From: Viscum album
Lineage: Eukaryota; Streptophyta; Magnoliopsida; Santalales; Viscaceae
Assembly (NCBI GenBank): GCA_963277665.1
Contig: OY728136.1
Coordinates: 1,977,052,576 to 1,977,116,575, forward strand
Direction of reading: 5' to 3'
Length of the DNA stretch: 64,000 nucleotides
Shown here piece after piece: positions 21,727 to 34,799 of this stretch. Position 1 is the stretch's first letter. Each line of letters begins with the position of its first letter. The translations under genes and the position numbers were made by a program. The notes under the pieces are model-generated. The model worked only from the letters and a program-made list of their open reading frames with translations. It was not told the origin of the DNA and ran no database searches.

Positions 21727-24700
21727 TGTTAAAACATGAGATATCCTTTTAATCGAATATTTTTTCACATTTTTTTCAATAATTTAATTAAATTTTAATT
21801 GCTAAAATAATTTTTACTGAATAATTTAAATTTATAATTAGTTTGGTGTTAAATTAATAAAATTATCAATTAAATTTCTAAATATGTTTTTAATTAGTTG
21901 ATGTTAGTTTCTAGGATAATTTATAGTAGATTTATTAATATTAGGTTAAATTGTGTTGGGTTTTTTTAAGTTAATTTTTAAATTAATTTTTTAATGTTTA
22001 TTTAATTTTTTGATGTTCTAATTATAAATTTTGATTAAAATTGTAGTTATTAATAATTTTTAAAGTTTATTTTAAAATATTAGTTTTTATTTATTGTCAT
22101 TATTAATTTTTTTCTAATTATTTTAATCAATATGTTTCATGTTTTTGTTTTCAATTAATTAGTTAGTTGAAGTTTAGGTTAATGTATTTCTTAATGACTT
22201 TAATGATTTGATATTTTTTTACGCATGATTCGTATTTAATTATTTTATTACATTACATTTTTATTTCTCTATAACTCATCTATTCTATTTTTAGGTGCTT
22301 CACATATGTAATTCAAATATGGCAGTGATGTAGCCAAATTCTTTGTTGGGAATTCACATAGCCAATTTTGAGGCATCCAAATAACCAAATACTCCCTATC
22401 CAAATTTTCCAAATGGAATTCACATATATAAATATTGAATTTGCACCCATATAGACAAAAAATTGTATGTGAAATCCATGAACTCATTTCTCTCATTAAA
22501 GAGTGGAAGCTCAATCTTGACATAGATGATTACCATTGAGAATATGGGGGATAATTTGAACATGGATGACTGAAACCAATAATCTAACAATTCTTCTAGA
22601 AACCAAATCAGAATTTGAGATTGGTAGATACCCATAGTTCATACAAGCTGAGGGGTGATCAAAGCTACATGGAACCATAATCTCATGAATCTAACAATAA
22701 TGTTCAAAGAATGACTACATAATAATCATGAATCATGGTTCTGGAGAAATATGAAGATGAATCTTATTGGGATTGTTTTTTGAACAAGATCTATTTCTTG
22801 GATGAATAAATCAAACTATACTTAATATTTAAAACATTATATGAAGAACATACAACCACTAATATTCTGACTAAATGAACAGACGTCATGATGCAGTATT
22901 TTGACTTAATGAAGGGGGGGTCCTCTTGAGCTTAGAACTATTGAAATTATATCGAGAACCTGAGGATCTTGAATATCAAATTTCATGATGATGAAAACCA
23001 AATTTAAGGAACATTGGATCTGAGAGTTTGTTCTCATGGATAAACCATTCCCGACTCCAAAATTGGGTAAGATGACGAATCTCAAGTCAATGATGTTGAT
23101 CATGTGCCACTATTTTAATGGTTCTAAGATATAATAAAACCTGAGTGGGAGTTATTCGAAATTTAAAAAATGTGCACTTGGAATCATACCTCACCTATTT
23201 TTTCTAGATCTAATAATTCTAAAAGATAAATTTTCAAATAAAATAGAGAAGAATCACTTGATTTGATTCTCAAATTTTGTCTAATAGACTAAATGTTATC
23301 CAAATTTCTTAAGTGTAAATAGAAACATTATTCCAAAATAAATTATAAATTTGATTTGGTTTTGGAAGAATGAAGAATCCAAAGTGTCGAATATGGGGAT
23401 GAAAAATAGGATGATCCATTCTTATTTGATCTGCAAAGATTTCTTTTGGATTTTTTGAATTATATGATTAACCAGTGTTTGACGAGTTGAAGTCATTTCT
23501 GAGTTTGAAAAAGGGATTTGTTCATAAGTGGTCACTAGAATGTTTTATTGAATATTCAAGATGAATATAGTGGGGGATCTTTTTTATGAATTATATGATT
23601 CAAATTATGATAATTTATTTACACATGATTCTCATATAAATTCTTCTGTGACACTAAATCCTAAGAGTGTTCATTTTCAATGTTCATAAGCTTAATTTTG
23701 TAGGTGAGTTTGAGATGTGAGTATATAATCTTGGGTTGTGGGTTTGTTTTTGTAATAGATAATTTTTTTATGATTTCATGATAACAATGTTCACAAAATT
23801 AACTTTTAATTGATTCTATAGTATAATAATTAGATAAAATGTTTTGCTAAAATGATAGTGTAGTAAAGAAAGTAATCGAAATATTAACTCTCATTTTCGA
23901 ATCATCAAAATAATTCAGTGAAATTAGGTGAAAATTATGAGTGAAATAAAATAACAATATTGGTGAGAAAAAAAGATATCAATTGTATACATATGTAAAT
24001 AGAAACAAGAATATTTGAATATTGGATAGTACAAAGAGTGAAACTAGGGGATCTTATGAAGAGATCAAATAGTATTATCATATAATCATGTTGATTAAGA
24101 TGGAGATAAAGGCGTAATTCCTTCGGAATTCTTAAATCATGAGTATATAAGTGTTTTAGTGGTTGAACATAGTGAATTTATATTGTGAATATTTTCTAAG
24201 TATTATCATTTCTCATTTAAAAATGTAATTTTCTCCATCTTTGAAATAATTAAATAATATATTGATGTTTTACTTTTTCTTTTCTATTATTTCATTTTCT
24301 TCCCGGTTTGATGTTGTTATCAGCATACTATTTATTAGTGTCTATTGTTTATTGAGTGCAGACTGCTAATTTCGTTTAGTTAAGAGTTTTTGGTTGAATT
24401 TCATTTTTTAAACGTTAAAATTATTAATCAAGAGTTGTAGAAACATATAAATCTCAGTTATTCCTTAGTTTTTGGTAATCATTGAGTAATTCAACCATCT
24501 CTTAACAAAAGGAGGTTGATAACTGACATCTTTGTTGTTAACTTTGACATTTCAAACTTAATGAGACTAATGGTTTGACATATTCAACAATTTGTAGAGA
24601 TGGTTAATGGAATTAAAATATTTTAAAGAAATAATGATTATATGAACTGGTATAATAACTAGAAAAATCCATTTTTCCATTTATGATCTTTTATTTCTCC

Positions 24701-24961
24701 TTCACATATAAAATTTAAATGTTGATTGTTTTTTTTTCAATTCTAATAGTCTTGTAAAATTATAATAGTTTTATTTTTAGGTATATAAACTAGCACATAG
24801 AAATATAACAGTAAAATTAATTATAATAATAAATCATGAAAAAGAAACTCCCTAGGTCTAACCACTTTTTTAGAAAACCCTAGGTGTTTCTTTACTATAG
24901 TAGTTGAGAGATTAAAATGGTTATGTCATGGTTAAAAATACAAACACAATCTCACACTTCA
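21727..24961 (+). repeat. XY left LTR
   Basis: Matches 38939-42173 along its length. Anchors are TGGTGTTAAATTAATAAAA (21845), CACATAGCCAATTTTGAGG (22353), TGCACCCATA (22443), and GAAACTCC...GTAGTTGAGAG (24843-24910). It starts TGTTAAAACATGAG and ends CACACTTCA. Antisense reading frames at 22269-22635 and 22906-23103 are short and not kept in the other copy. A ribosome-readable product is not supported. Confidence 0.72.
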
Positions 24962-25430
24962 ATTAGTTCTATTTTCTGGGATTCCTCTAAGGTGTTTAAA
25001 AAAATCCATAAATTATAACATAAAATTGTTAAAAAATTGAGAAAAACAAAAAAAATTAACCTAAAATAAAATTTGACTCACCCATAGAAAATATTGATAG
25101 ATATTCTTTCTAAAAGACCATGGATATTTTCTATTTGTTAAATTAAAATGCATTTGAAATTTTTAGGGAATTAATTAAAATTATCTAGATCCACAAGTCT
25201 TGGAAGCATTAGTTAAGGAAATTTAGGATTTTTAACTTTTTTTCTATGATTCCAAAGTATGTGACCTAATATTTCCAACATTTAAAGAAGAAATTGAAGA
25301 GTTTGGTGCTGAACTTAATGAGAATACACTTTCTAGTATAATTGATTTTTCCAAGGATTTAGAATAAGAATAATAGATACCAACTGATTCAATTTAGGGA
25401 TATTTTAGTATTTTTTCTGGTTTAGATCAT
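24962..25430 (+). other. XY internal region, left part
   Basis: AT-rich stretch between the left XY LTR and the Athila element. No canonical primer site (TGGTATCAGAGC type) is visible directly after the LTR. The last five bases, ATCAT (25426-25430), are the left copy of the Athila target duplication. Confidence 0.5.
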
Positions 25431-27348
25431 TGAATTCATAGCCGATTATCGCTTATTTGTTGTTCAGGGTTCTGATGCTCTGTTAATGTGTATAGTAGAA
25501 CTTGGGTCAAATCCTCCGTGATGATACTTCTTAATAGTCTATTGTTTTTAGTTTATTGTATTTTGATGGGGGTATGTTTGTAGAGATTAAATTAATAGAT
25601 TAATAATTATTGTCTGATTTAATAATTTGATAATGATTGGTGTGATTTCATTATTAGGTATTTAATCTTGTTATATCCTTGATCCTGGCTTTATATTGCA
25701 TTAAATTAACGCACGTCAGAAGTTGATGTTGATTGGAATTCCCAAGTGTTAAGTCTTTACTCCAAGACGTAAAATAACTTAGAGTTCTAATATTATTCAT
25801 ATATTTTTTATGGTAGTGAATTTATGGTTCCAATAGTCCATGGAAACCACTCATTAAAAAAACAAGTAATTAATCCATGAAAATTTATGTCTAACATACA
25901 CAATATTAATTCAAAGATTATTCATCGAGCAAAAGAACTCAATCACTTAACACACCTAAATTTTAACTCACCCCAATGAGATATTTACTCATCCATTAAT
26001 ATGATTTTTAATCTAGTTTATTATATTTATGATGATGAATTATAAAAATAAGGAAAAGAAAGGGATAAGAAAAGAGTTGTGTGTTGAACACACACACACG
26101 AATAGTGATGAGATTTAATACAAACATTAGATTGAATGAGAAAGCAAAATAAGGGAAGGGGTTTCAACTTTATGCAAAATATTTTAGGATATTAATATTT
26201 TATAACATAGTTTGTTTGATTAATATATAATATGGAGAAGAAACTTTCATTAAAATTCAAAAAAAATTGAAATAACTTACATAATTACAAATGAGTGGAA
26301 GAAAAAATTAAATGAAAACAATGAGAGGAGTAAAGGTATATAAAGTAAAAACTTGACTATGGAAGGTCATCAAAAACCATTGTAAAGGATTTTTTTCGTG
26401 ACAAATTATTCTCCTCTCTTCTAAAATTTCAACCACATGTAAGGAAAAGAGGGGGTAGTATTTATAGCCCATGGAGGTGGACTATTTGCATACCAAATTT
26501 CGCCCTTCACTTGAATTACAAATTTTTTCATCTATACAAATGAATTTGGTGATATTATAATATTAAATGTTTTATATATTGATGTTTACTGTCATAAGAC
26601 AAAATTTGGAGTCCATTAGACTTTTGGATCCAAAGATATGGCTATTTAACTAAACAGTTTTCACTTGTCCATTTTTATGAACACTTTTTCGAAGGTTTAA
26701 ATTTGAATGGGTTTTTGAAAAAAACATGGCCTAAAATAAAAATAAATTATTCTAACAAGTTGGATTCCCATATAATATCTTTCACAATAAAAAATCTCAG
26801 ACTTATTAGATCATTAAATCAGGATAAAATTCAAGAATAGTGTCTAGATTTCAATTCCTGGCCAGAATGGTGGTCTGGACTTCAAATATTCATTTGGGCA
26901 TATTTTTTTTGGATTTGGTGCTTGAAATTTTATATTTATGACTCAATAAACATTTAACCAAACATTTTAGGATACTAAATTAATTTTTACTTCCTGATTG
27001 AGCCCAAAAATTCAATATTCATGGCTTGTCCAATTTTTTAATAGATTCGATAGGCCTTCTTGTGTGGTCCATATGGCGCTTCAAATGGAAGAATTGGCCA
27101 ATGAATCCTCGTAATAATATGTGGGAAATTTATTAATAAATATTAAAAAACAATATCCTCCCAATTTTTATCATTTTAGTAATAGTTACTATTAAAATAG
27201 TAAATTGTCTAGAATCTGGATGAATTCAAATAATGATCAAAAATTATATTTAATGTTTAAACAACAATATTTCACAAAAATTATGCACATTTCATATAAA
27301 ATAAGTAAAAGGAGTATATAAAAAGTTATAAAAATTTTAATAACATTA
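25431..27348 (-). repeat. Athila 3' LTR
   Basis: Plus-strand reading starts TGAATTCATAGCC and ends TAACATTA, against TTAATGCATGGAC and TAACATCA in the other LTR. Shared blocks include ATCCTTGATCCTGGCTTTAT (25676), CACACACACACGAA (26088) and the ATTTATAGCCC region (26460). The two LTRs differ by many substitutions, so the insertion is old. Confidence 0.92.
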
Positions 27349-27365
27349 ACTCCCACACACTTAGG
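27349..27365 (-). promoter_or_regulatory. Athila polypurine tract
   Basis: ACTCCCACACACTTAGG on the plus strand reads CCTAAGTGTGTGGGAGT on the minus strand, directly before the LTR start. A purine run of this kind precedes the 3' LTR in Athila elements and sets the boundary at 27348/27349. Confidence 0.75.
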
Positions 27366-29017
27366 TTTATACATGTCATCATGTGCAACAAATATAAAAA
27401 ACATTACCAAATCCTTCTCACTCAACAATAAATATTAAAAAAAAATTACTAATCAGGGGAGGTTTAGATAATTTCACTCTTCCATATTGAATTCCACCAC
27501 AAACAGTTATAGAAAAAATGTTCAAAAAACTATTCATTTTTCATGCTCAAATTTAGAAATGGGAAATGTGGACACTCAAAACTCACACCTCTCATGATGA
27601 TAAAATTCATTAATAGAGGATCACTATTTCACTAACCAAATGTGAAAATATTAGAGTTTAAAAGAGATATCAACTTATATTACCTATCCTAAAGTGTAGA
27701 AGAATAAATAGGTATTTTGAATGGGTTTTTTTATGGCTCTGGGATGGTAGTAATCCAGTATTCAAAAGAGTAGAAAGAGGGGTAAAACACCAACATGGAA
27801 AAAGAAATTCACAATATTTTTGAAATAAAACATGGAAAGAAATGGAAACACATATTTAAAGGGGAAAAATTGTGTGAATCAAGACACAAAAGTGGAAGAA
27901 ATTTTGAAGGGAATGAGATTATGGAATATTAATAAAATAAAAAACATCTCCCAATGACATAATAATATATAATTCAAGTGTTCATTTTTTTTATTTTCTC
28001 TTTTTCATTTGTTTTCGAATGTGGAATGTAAAAAAGATATCACACTCATATCCAAACCAATGATTTATCTCCCCATGACACTAATTGTAGTAGTTATAAA
28101 AAGATAAAATGTTGAGGAAGAGTGATTTTTTACTCACCCAAGACACAACCCACGCTTTTATTGTCTTATTTTGTTGATTTTTTTGAACACTAATCAATAA
28201 AATTTGAACAATATTCCATAATAATATATAAATTACCAAAACTCGCTAAATGAAAACCTCTCCCCCATAGTAAAATGGATTATTTCCCACAAGAATATGA
28301 TAACATGTTGAAAATCAATAAAAGGGCACCCAAAATGAAATCCATTCCCCCCACACTTAAATTTCAATAAATAATACACTAAAAATCCATGTAGATATTG
28401 GTTGGGATAATGTATTGGGATTCTAATGTGGCTATCAAAGAAAAGGTTTTCGTAGGCTCAGAGGGGATTTCAAAAGTATGAATAATTTAATGGTAATGGG
28501 AGGATATTTTTCTATTGTGATTCTAATGAGGTTCAAACAATTACTCAATAATTTACCAAAGTAGTAAATTCATCTCGAAGGCCCAAAAAATCTAGACTCA
28601 CAAATGGGGGTAAAAAACACACATTTTAAAAATATTTCCATATGTGGCTTTGTCACGAAAGATAATGTGGTTTCTCAAGGTTGAGAGAAATTATTTTCCA
28701 AATAAAAAATTAGGCATTCAAATTTTTTTGGTTTTGACAAAATATTATTTATCCAAATATATGATAAAAACACAATATTTTTTAGATGAAACCATGTCTT
28801 TTGAATCTCCAAAATGATTAGACAAAATTTCAAAACTATATTGTGAGTAGGTATGACTCCTTTGGTTTTTTTTTGTTTTTAGTTTTTTTAGTGTTTTTAA
28901 AACACACAACCACACAAAAGTGAAAGAGAAAAATAACTTTTTTTATGAATAAAGTGTTAAAAAAATAAAGGAGAGAGGATGAAAAAGAAAAAGGTGGATA
29001 GAGGAAGAGAGAGGGAG
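27366..29017 (-). other. Athila 3' untranslated/extra region, no gene recognised
   Basis: About 1.65 kb between the end of pol and the 3' LTR, where some Athila elements carry an env-like reading frame. I see no readable frame here: the longest open stretches are short and stops are frequent. A second polypurine-like run, CCATTCCCCCCACACTTAA (28342-28360), resembles the tract at 27349. The block 28920-29035 is strongly purine-rich on the plus strand. Confidence 0.5.
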
Positions 29018-30330
29018 CTAAAGGGAAAGAGGTGCCCCCTGGTTTGGATTTGGTGGGTCACCATCCCCATCTAGTGGTGGTTTAACTGTGGATCTGATGG
29101 AAGTCGAGGTGGTTTCCAGGACTTGTGTAATCTCATGGTGATTCTTCAATTGATGTCCATTTACTGTGAATGTATTTTTCGAAGATGGGTCTTGGACTTG
29201 CACTCCACCAAATGGGTAAACATGGTAAACAATAAACTAACCACCCCAACAAGAATTACTCTTACCTAGGTGAAGCCAAAATAAAGAGTTGAAGATAAAT
29301 ACCTTTTCACCTTCATGTAATATCATTCTCAGGATGTGTTTTCCATGGATTACCTTAGCCTTTTCTTTGTATATATTGCAATTCTCATAGAAATCAAGTC
29401 GAACCTCCACCAATTATGTCAACTACAAAAGTCATTTTTCACCTGATTTTTCACAATAAAAATTACCAGTTTTCCCATCCCAAAATGAATTATGTTGTAT
29501 TTCAACTATTAAGTGACATTATTTACCAAAAACTAACCTAAAATGAGACATCCCAATTGGTGTTTTATAGGAAGTTCGATAAGCCCAAAGTGATTCACCA
29601 TATGATTCAGGCCAATCTTTTATGGTGGTTTTAACAATTCTCTCAAGCACTCTTTGGACTTCTCAATTATAAATTTCAGCCATGCCATTTCTGTATGGGT
29701 GATACTCAGTTGAAATTTTATGTATAACCCCATTCTTTTACAAAAGAGATTCAATGGTTATATTACAAAAAATGGGTTCGTAAGTCACTTATCAAGGCCT
29801 GTGGTGTACCAAATCGGTGGAATATGTGTGTCTTTAAGAACTCACTAACATTATGTGAATCATCCTTTCTAGTGTGTTTAGACTTAACCCACCTAGAAAC
29901 ATTATCAACTACAAGAATAATGTATGAGAATCCATTGTAATGGTTAATTGTCCCCTGAAATCGATGCACCAAACATCGAATATTTCACAAAAAATTAAAG
30001 GCTTTTGTGGAATTTCATTTCTATTTAATATTTTTCCATTCTTTTGGCATGTGGGACATGATTGACAGAACTCATGTGAGTCCTTGAAGAGTGAAGGTCA
30101 AAAGAATATAGAGTATAGGAACTTTTGGGAGGTCCATTGGGGTCCAAAGTGGCCACCACCAGACATTAAATGATAGAATTCCTTGATGTAAGAATGCTCA
30201 TTTTCATCAACACATCTCCTAATTACCCTCTCTGTCCCATATTTCCAAAGTTTATTTTCTTCCCAAAAATATTATTTTGAATTACTTTTCGACTTTATTT
30301 TTTTGTTCCTTTGAAAATTTTTTAGGAAAA
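29018..30330 (-). pseudogene. Athila integrase and pol C-terminus, broken
   Basis: The antisense open stretch 29763-29972 reads SYIILVVDNVSRWVKSKHTR and FLKTHIFHRFGTPQALISDL, the centre of an Athila integrase core, with the second catalytic Asp present in ISDL. The first catalytic Asp region reads VHRFQG, so that residue seems lost. To the right, antisense CPTCQK near 30045 marks the zinc domain. The stretch 29018-29203 (QVQDPSSKNTFTVNGHQLKN) is the pol C-terminal end. The Glu region near 29520-29650 is too decayed to place. Confidence 0.88.
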
Positions 30331-31060
30331 ACCCCAAAAACCAAGTAATTTACAATAGGGGGGATACTATTGTATTTTTTGAGTGAGATATGAAAGGTTC
30401 TCAGGGTGGAATTTAGGATCAATTATTTCTGAATGAGATGAATTATAAATTCTACACAAGTGATTAGCTGTAGGGTTTTCTTTACCTAGAATATCATTGC
30501 TTTCAAGGTCAAACTATTGGATAATTAGTATCTTTTTTATTATCCTCCATTTGGAATAACTTTTCTTGAGTAATAACTTTATTGCAGAATGGTCTATGAA
30601 GATGATGATTTTCGAACCAAATAGGTAGGGCCAAAATTTATCTAAAATTAAAAGTACTACTAAAAGATTATTTTCAGTGATATTTTAGTGAGATTGAGGT
30701 TCATCAATTTTTTATGCATAATAAATGAAATGAAGAATTTTTTCTCTTCTTTTACCAAGAACATCCCATACAACTCTATCAAAAGCATCACACATCAACT
30801 CAAAGGGTAAGGACCAATATGGGGGTTGGATTATTGGGGATGATGAAAGAGAATTTTTGAGTTCAATGATGTCCCTCTCGAAAACCTCATCTAAATGGAA
30901 ATTGAAATCATTTTGGAGCAACTGGGTGAGTGGGAGGGAAATCCTACTGAAGTTATGGATGAATATTTGATAGAAACTAGCCTGACCGTAGGAATGAATG
31001 GATGTATTGACTATAATTGGGTTCAAGAAGTGATTGGATCACTTCGATTTTGGTAGGATC
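30331..31060 (-). pseudogene. Athila connection and RNase H domain, broken
   Basis: The antisense stretch 30712-31026 reads FYQIFIHNFSRISLPLTQLL, SSSPIIQPPYWSLPFELMCD and IYYA. This is the end of the RT connection and the start of RNase H, with the first acidic residue in MCDAF. Leftward to 30331 the domain continues with several stops (ADFE-like words are hard to read). The gene is dead. Confidence 0.85.
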
Positions 31061-31790
31061 AACTTCAATACAATATTTTGAATCTATGTTCCCTAGAATA
31101 ATCTCATTTTCAACCATGAAGTTACATTTTCCAAAATTTAACACAATGCTATACTTGACACACTTTTAAAGGACTAGAGAGAGTGAATTCAAGAAAGATT
31201 CAAATAACTCACCAAAAATAGAAAATTTATCCCTGAAGACTTACATGTAGTGTTCAATTAATTTAGAAAAGATACTCATCATACACCTTTTGAATGTTTT
31301 AAGATCATTGAAAAGGCCAAAATTCATTCTCCTATATTCATATGTTATAAAGGGACAAGTCAAAGTAGTCATTTCTTGGTCCTGAGTTGCAATTGGGATT
31401 TGGATGTAGGAAGTGTATCCACCATGAAACCAATATTGTGACTTTCCAGCTAATCGCTTTAGCATCTGATCAAGGAATGGAAGAAAGTAGTGATATTTTC
31501 TTGTTTCAACATTCAATTTTATGTAGTCAATGAACACAAACCATTTTTTATTTACTAGAGTTGTGACTACATCTCCATGTTCATTTGTGACAAAAGTTAT
31601 CCCACCCTTCTTAGGTAAAACATTAATTGGACTAACCCATTCACTATCAGAAATTTGGTAGATAATACCATCTTGAAGAAGCTTGGTGATCTATTCCCTA
31701 ACTACCACAAGGATGAGTATATTGTGTCTTATTTGTGGTTGTCTAATTGGTTTGGATTATTCCTCAAGATGGATGTGATTCATGAAAAGA
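31061..31790 (-). pseudogene. Athila reverse transcriptase, catalytic box mutated
   Basis: The antisense open stretch 31241-31537 reads FIDYIKLNVETRKYHYFLPF, DQMLKRLAGKSQYWF, IPIATQDQEMTTLTCPFITY and RRMNFGLFND, the palm of an Athila RT. The catalytic box follows at 31221-31238 and reads FRDKF, so the second of the paired aspartates is lost. The palm GYTSYIQIPIA block is intact. The gene is inactive. Confidence 0.92.
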
Positions 31791-32460
31791 GATAGGTTGA
31801 TTCCTGGTATGTCATCTAGGGTCCAACATATAGCGTTTTTTTTCCTCTAACACCTGAACAAGTTTGGAAACCTCAGTTTCAAAAAGTGAAGTACTGATAA
31901 TGATATTATAAGGGTGATCATGGAAAAGGAATTCATATTTTAGGTGTTCAAGAAGAGGTTTTAAATCATAATCACCTATCATTTGTTGGTTAGACAACTC
32001 AAAAATAATGGAAGGGACTTCAGTTGGTTTTGATTCATTCTCCTTGTTATTGTCCAAGGTGGAGCAGTAGATATCAGATTTGATGTGGTATTCAAGAGAT
32101 TTTTCAAGATCCTCTAGACTCATGGAGTCTATGAATGAATGGTCCACATCAACTTAAACATTTATGAATTGGTTAATAATGGTGCAGATTTCATAAGATC
32201 CTCTCTTGTTAGAACATGATGAAAATAATGGAATGGGGTTCAATTAAGTCTCAGAATTTTTCCTTAGAAGCATGGATTGAGAATGCAGACTGATCCTTAT
32301 ATGGGTATCACATGTCTTGGAAAATGTTGAACTTGAACTGTTGGTCACCAAATTCCATGTATAAGATTCCTGAATGGACATCAATTTTGGTTCTTGCTAT
32401 CATTAGGAATCATATTCCTAGAATTATGGGAGATCGAGGTGATTTTGTCTCACCTTCCAT
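31791..32460 (-). pseudogene. Athila linker between protease and RT, broken
   Basis: The antisense stretch 31812-32147 (111 codons) contains SLEDLEKSLEYHI, then DLKPLLEHLKYEFL and IIISTSLFETEVSKLVQVLE. This matches the linker that leads from protease into RT in Athila pol. Between 32150 and 32460 I see only broken frames. Confidence 0.75.
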
Positions 32461-32800
32461 GTCAAGGATGTAAAAAATCAGCAGGGAAGATAAGACCATT
32501 CACACAAACAAGTACATCTTTGATTATACCCTCAGGACTAGTAGTGCTTTGATTGGCCAATTGAAAGAAAACACCCATTGGATGTAAGAGACCTAGAACA
32601 AGGTTGGAGGAGATGGATTTGGTCATGACATTAATTGAGGCTCCTAGGTATATAAGTGCGTCACTGAAGTTGGAACTTCCAATTTGGCAGGGAACTGTAA
32701 AGGTCCCTATATCATTGCAATTTATGAGAATATACTGTTGGGTGGAAACATTTTCAAAGGCCTTAAGTTTCCTCTTATGGGTACACAATTACTTAAAAAA
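32461..32800 (-). pseudogene. Athila protease, catalytic Asp lost
   Basis: The antisense stretch 32462-32788 reads KAFENVSTQQYI, DALIYLGASINVM, LANQSTTSPEGIIKDVLV and LIFPADF, in the usual order for an Athila aspartic protease. The active-site motif reads YLGA where an Asp begins the motif in working enzymes (tyrosine codon at 32648-32650 plus-strand position; a single GAC-to-TAC change would do it). The protease would be inactive. Confidence 0.9.
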
Positions 32801-34524
32801 CTTTTTATACTTAGGGATTTGTTTTATGGAATATAAGAGGGGAATGTTGACCTAAACACGTCTAAATATTTCATGAATTTCAAGATCGGATTCAAATGAA
32901 TTCTTTGGACTAGAAATGGCTTGAGGAAAAGGAATTGGGATCCTAAGTTGAATAGAAGGAGGTGATGGAATGGATTCAGATTCCCTTTCAAGTTTATTTT
33001 TCTTTTAATTTTCTAGGACAACGTTTAAAGGGGAGTTGGAGGACTCGTCATGAGGCATAGAAATTTTATTTCCCAATCTAAGTGAAATTTCCCTTAAATT
33101 AGCCTTGGGGATGGGCAGTGGTTGAGCTAGGAGTTGGGAAGAATTCTATTTATGTTTCTGGCTCAGGTGGGATGCAATTTGAACAATTTGGGTTTCTATT
33201 TTCTTTAGGCTGGAACAGGTAAAGGAGGTTATATCTTCTACTGCACTTTCCCATGGTTTCTTGGAAGAAGAGGCATGTCCCAAATTGGTAATACCTTGAT
33301 TTTGGATCTTGTGATAGCGATTGTATTGATTTGGGAATTAAGAAGGCTCACAAGGATAGTAGAATCTTGGAGGAGGAAGAGAAAGATTGCTCCTTTGAGG
33401 TTGAAGAACAAATGGGTAAGGTTGTTCGAAGTTACCAACACCTTGACCATATTAGAACTGGTTTGGGTTTTGAGGAGTAAATTAAGGGGGATTAGAGACA
33501 GAGTTTCCATACATTAAGCCATGGTTATAAGAAGAAGATAAGGGATCAATGTGAGGTTTGTTAGACTTTATATTGAACTGACCTGATAGTTGAGGGTTGG
33601 TGTTCCTCTGAAAATATGCTACATTAAGTTCCATTGGTCCGGATGAATCAGAGGTATCCTCTTGAAGTTGTGGACACATGTCAATTAGATGAGCTAGGGA
33701 GATATATATTCCACAGTTCTTGATAGGTCTAGGGAACATAGATTGCGGAGAATATGAGATTGGGGATTTATATGACATAGTTAGTCATCTCACAAGACCT
33801 TTAAGTTCACTCATCCACTCTGTCATCGAGTTCGGTTCTATCGACTAACTATCTTGGGATTTTTTTTACTTGAGAATGTACTTGTGTATGGAATTGTTGT
33901 GTGTTTTAAACCATGTTTCATATGATGTATTTTGTAGATATATGAGTTTTATCAACAAGAGTACAGCCACTTACGACATCAATGAGGGTTCACTCCATAG
34001 CCAATAACCCCTCATAAAACTATTGGATCAAGAGTTAGTCAGATATTTAGTGATTTGGATAGGTTTCCAAAATCTTTTTTAACTTCTATGAGAACTCATA
34101 AAGTGATTTATTAGGGAATTGACGAATACCACTTATTTCTATTTCTGATAGAAACAGTACGAGAAGTAGGAAATAATTTCTCTAAGAAGAGTCAATTGAT
34201 GTCATTCCATGTGGTTATGGAACCAGGAGGGATTCAGTAAATCCATGACTTAGTAGTGTCATCTAGGGAAAGAGGAAATTCTCATAGTTTTATTTGTTCC
34301 TCATAAACCCATTGAGGCTTCATGGTAGAGCACACCACTTGGAACTCTTTAAGGTGGAGATGTGGATCCTCACCAGCTAACCCATCTAAATGAGGTAGAA
34401 GACGAATCAAACTAGATTTGAGTTTGAAGTTAGCCTTTATGTTTTGATATTTAATACCATTAGGTTGGTAATTCATATCAGGGGTAGCAAGTTCTTTATG
34501 AGTTTGTTCCCTATGATTAGCCAT
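32801..34524 (-). pseudogene. gag: Athila gag, broken
   Basis: Antisense reading from 34524 starts MANHREQTHKELATPD, then KSSLIRLLPHLDGLAGEDP and LKEFQVVCSTMKP, the Gag core of Athila. Near 33674-33715 CGIYISLAHLIDMCPQLQED is the zinc knuckle, with one cysteine replaced by tyrosine. Downstream lies a long low-complexity Asn/Gln/Ser-rich part and then the protease. The start at 34524 is the first Met upstream of the core in this frame; the true start may be different. Confidence 0.87.
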
Positions 34525-34779
34525 ATCTAATTCAATTGGTTAGACAATGACTGGTTCTTGAATTATTTGATTATCCCTAATGTTTCTCCTAAGTTTGCAA
34601 AGTGTTCACTAAATTTTAGGGTCAAACAAATCCAAGATATTGTTTGGTAGGATATGGAACATTCAGGTATATTTTGGAAGAAAGAGGAAGATGGGTTTTT
34701 CTATGTGTTTTTTTCAAAAAAAATTTAAATTATGTTTTTCATACAATGACCAATAACTAAGGACTAATTAATTTCACCA
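34525..34779 (-). other. Athila leader between primer site and gag
   Basis: About 255 bp, AT-rich, with no reading frame I can support. It is the expected untranslated leader. Confidence 0.5.
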
Positions 34780-34797
34780 TCCCCAAAAATGGATCAA
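34780..34797 (-). promoter_or_regulatory. Athila primer binding site, tRNA-Asp type, decayed
   Basis: The minus strand reads TTGATCCATTTTTGGGGA, two bases from the LTR end. It fits the TGGCGCC...GGGGA form used by Athila elements at about 11 of 18 positions. Most mismatches are G or C replaced by A or T, in line with the general decay. Confidence 0.65.
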
Positions 34798-34799
34798 TT

